DNA of 6,590 bases from contig JAUWOM010000062.1 in assembly GCA_030612085.1 (NCBI GenBank), forward strand, positions 1-6,590, written 5' to 3'. The stretch is from Actinomycetes bacterium. GTDB lineage: Bacteria; Actinomycetota; Humimicrobiia; JAHJRV01. Below are positions 5,992-6,590 of this stretch, one piece after another. The position numbers and the translations under genes are program-made. The stretch's first letter is position 1. Every line of letters begins with the position of its first letter. Below the pieces are notes generated by a model that was given only the letters and a program-made list of their open reading frames with translations, made no database searches and was not told the DNA's origin.

Positions 5992-6590
5992 ATGAATTTT
6001 CTTAAAAAAATAGTTATAGTAATTTTTACTCTTTCAATTGTTGCATCACTGTCACCTACACTTACTGGTTGTCCTCAAAAACCTACCACTAAGATTGGTG
6101 AAGGTACAAAAGAAATGACTATTGAAATTGAAGAAAAAACAACTGAAGAGAGTATAGAAGAAATTACACCTGAGGAAACTACTTTAGAGGAAGAGACTCA
6201 GCCAACTGGACAGATTTTTTTTCACTCTTATCGTGATGGAAACTCTGAAATATATGTTATGAATATAGATGGATCAGAGCAGACAAATCTTACAAACAAT
6301 GAAGCACATGATTATGTCCCAGCATGGTCACCAGATGGAAAGAAGATAGTTTTTGAATCTAATCGTGATGGAAACTTTGAAATATATGTTATGAATATAG
6401 ATGGATCAGAGCAGACAAATCTTACAAATAGTGAACTAGATGATCATTTCCCCGTATGGTCACCAGATGGAAAAAAGATTGCTTTTAAATCAGTCCGTGA
6501 TGGAAACCCTGAAATATATGTTATGAATCCTGATGGTTCAGAGCAGATTAACTTAACAAATAATCCATCAGCTGATGATTTACGCGTATG
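5992..6590 (+). CDS. Lipoprotein with TolB-type WD40-like beta-propeller repeats (3' partial)
   Basis: The gene runs off the right edge; 199 codons are visible. The N-terminus has KK, a hydrophobic core and a lipobox LTGC with the modified cysteine at residue 27, so the mature protein should be anchored to the outer face of the membrane by lipid. Residues 28-75 are a Glu/Thr-rich flexible linker. From about 76 the protein consists of PD40/TolB-type blades: repeats start at R81, R125 and R169, each with DGNxEIYVMN, DGSEQxNLTN and, in the first two, WSPDGKKI. Such propellers usually bind proteins or surface ligands, and six or seven blades are normal, so most of the domain lies beyond the window. 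The gene is not the Tol-Pal tolB itself, since the lipobox and linker differ. Binding partner unknown. The start is chosen by the signal sequence. Confidence 0.88.
   Translation, partial: MNFLKKIVIVIFTLSIVASLSPTLTGCPQKPTTKIGEGTKEMTIEIEEKTTEESIEEITPEETTLEEETQPTGQIFFHSYRDGNSEIYVMNIDGSEQTNLTNNEAHDYVPAWSPDGKKIVFESNRDGNFEIYVMNIDGSEQTNLTNSELDDHFPVWSPDGKKIAFKSVRDGNPEIYVMNPDGSEQINLTNNPSADDLRV
6232..6590 (+). repeat. 132-bp tandem repeat within the propeller gene
   Basis: Units begin at CGTGATGGA in 6232, 6364 and 6496, exactly 132 bp (44 codons) apart. Units 1 and 2 are identical over a 50-bp stretch starting at GAAATATATG, and over 65 bp with one mismatch. The third unit is incomplete at the edge and more divergent. 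Identity at third codon positions points to recent duplication or gene conversion between blades. Confidence 0.85.

Noticed and set aside
1..6590. CRISPR array, tRNA, rRNA or intact insertion sequence
   Set aside because: No regularly spaced repeats of CRISPR type, no tRNA cloverleaf, no rRNA stretch and no transposase with terminal repeats were seen; the only periodic repeat is the 132-bp coding repeat.

Overview
The window comes from an AT-rich, monoderm-like bacterium. Translated genes mostly carry strong Shine-Dalgarno (SD) sequences of the AAGGAGG type. A regulator with an N-terminal helix-turn-helix and C-terminal TPRs, as in Bacillota, points to a low-GC Gram-positive or an uncultured relative. 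I cannot name the taxon from sequence alone.

Left part (1-2112, + strand): the end of what looks like a surface-polysaccharide locus. It holds a 5'-truncated SAM methyltransferase with an N-terminal four-cysteine zinc ribbon, then a complete WecA/TagO-type polyprenyl-phosphate sugar-1-phosphate transferase.

Centre (2164-3656, - strand): the most interesting part. A 440-residue helix-turn-helix/TPR protein of NprR-like size is followed 14 nt later by a 51-codon GTG-start gene with its own good SD. That small gene encodes a Sec-signal-like peptide with a polar tail ending in EKPDSNQPTGG. The pair has the layout of an RRNPP receptor with its secreted signalling pro-peptide, so I propose it is an uncharacterised peptide quorum-sensing cassette.

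Intergenic region 3657-4062: divergent promoter candidates share overlapping -35 boxes, and an inverted repeat covers the rightward -10. A short rightward transcript could run to a strong intrinsic terminator at 3869-3908. After it come a 10-nt perfect SD with no ATG/GTG/TTG start and a long hairpin.

Right part (4063-6590, + strand): a secreted DUF6345-like protein gene is interrupted by one in-frame TAA at codon 68. It is followed by a 14-bp perfect inverted repeat, a start-less ORF remnant with a Cys-X4-Cys motif, and a lipoprotein gene with TolB-type beta-propeller repeats that runs off the right edge. The last gene carries a 132-bp repeat that is nearly identical at DNA level.

Working model (inference): the exported peptide is matured, re-imported and bound by the TPR receptor, which controls its own operon and possibly the divergent small transcript and the secreted protein gene.
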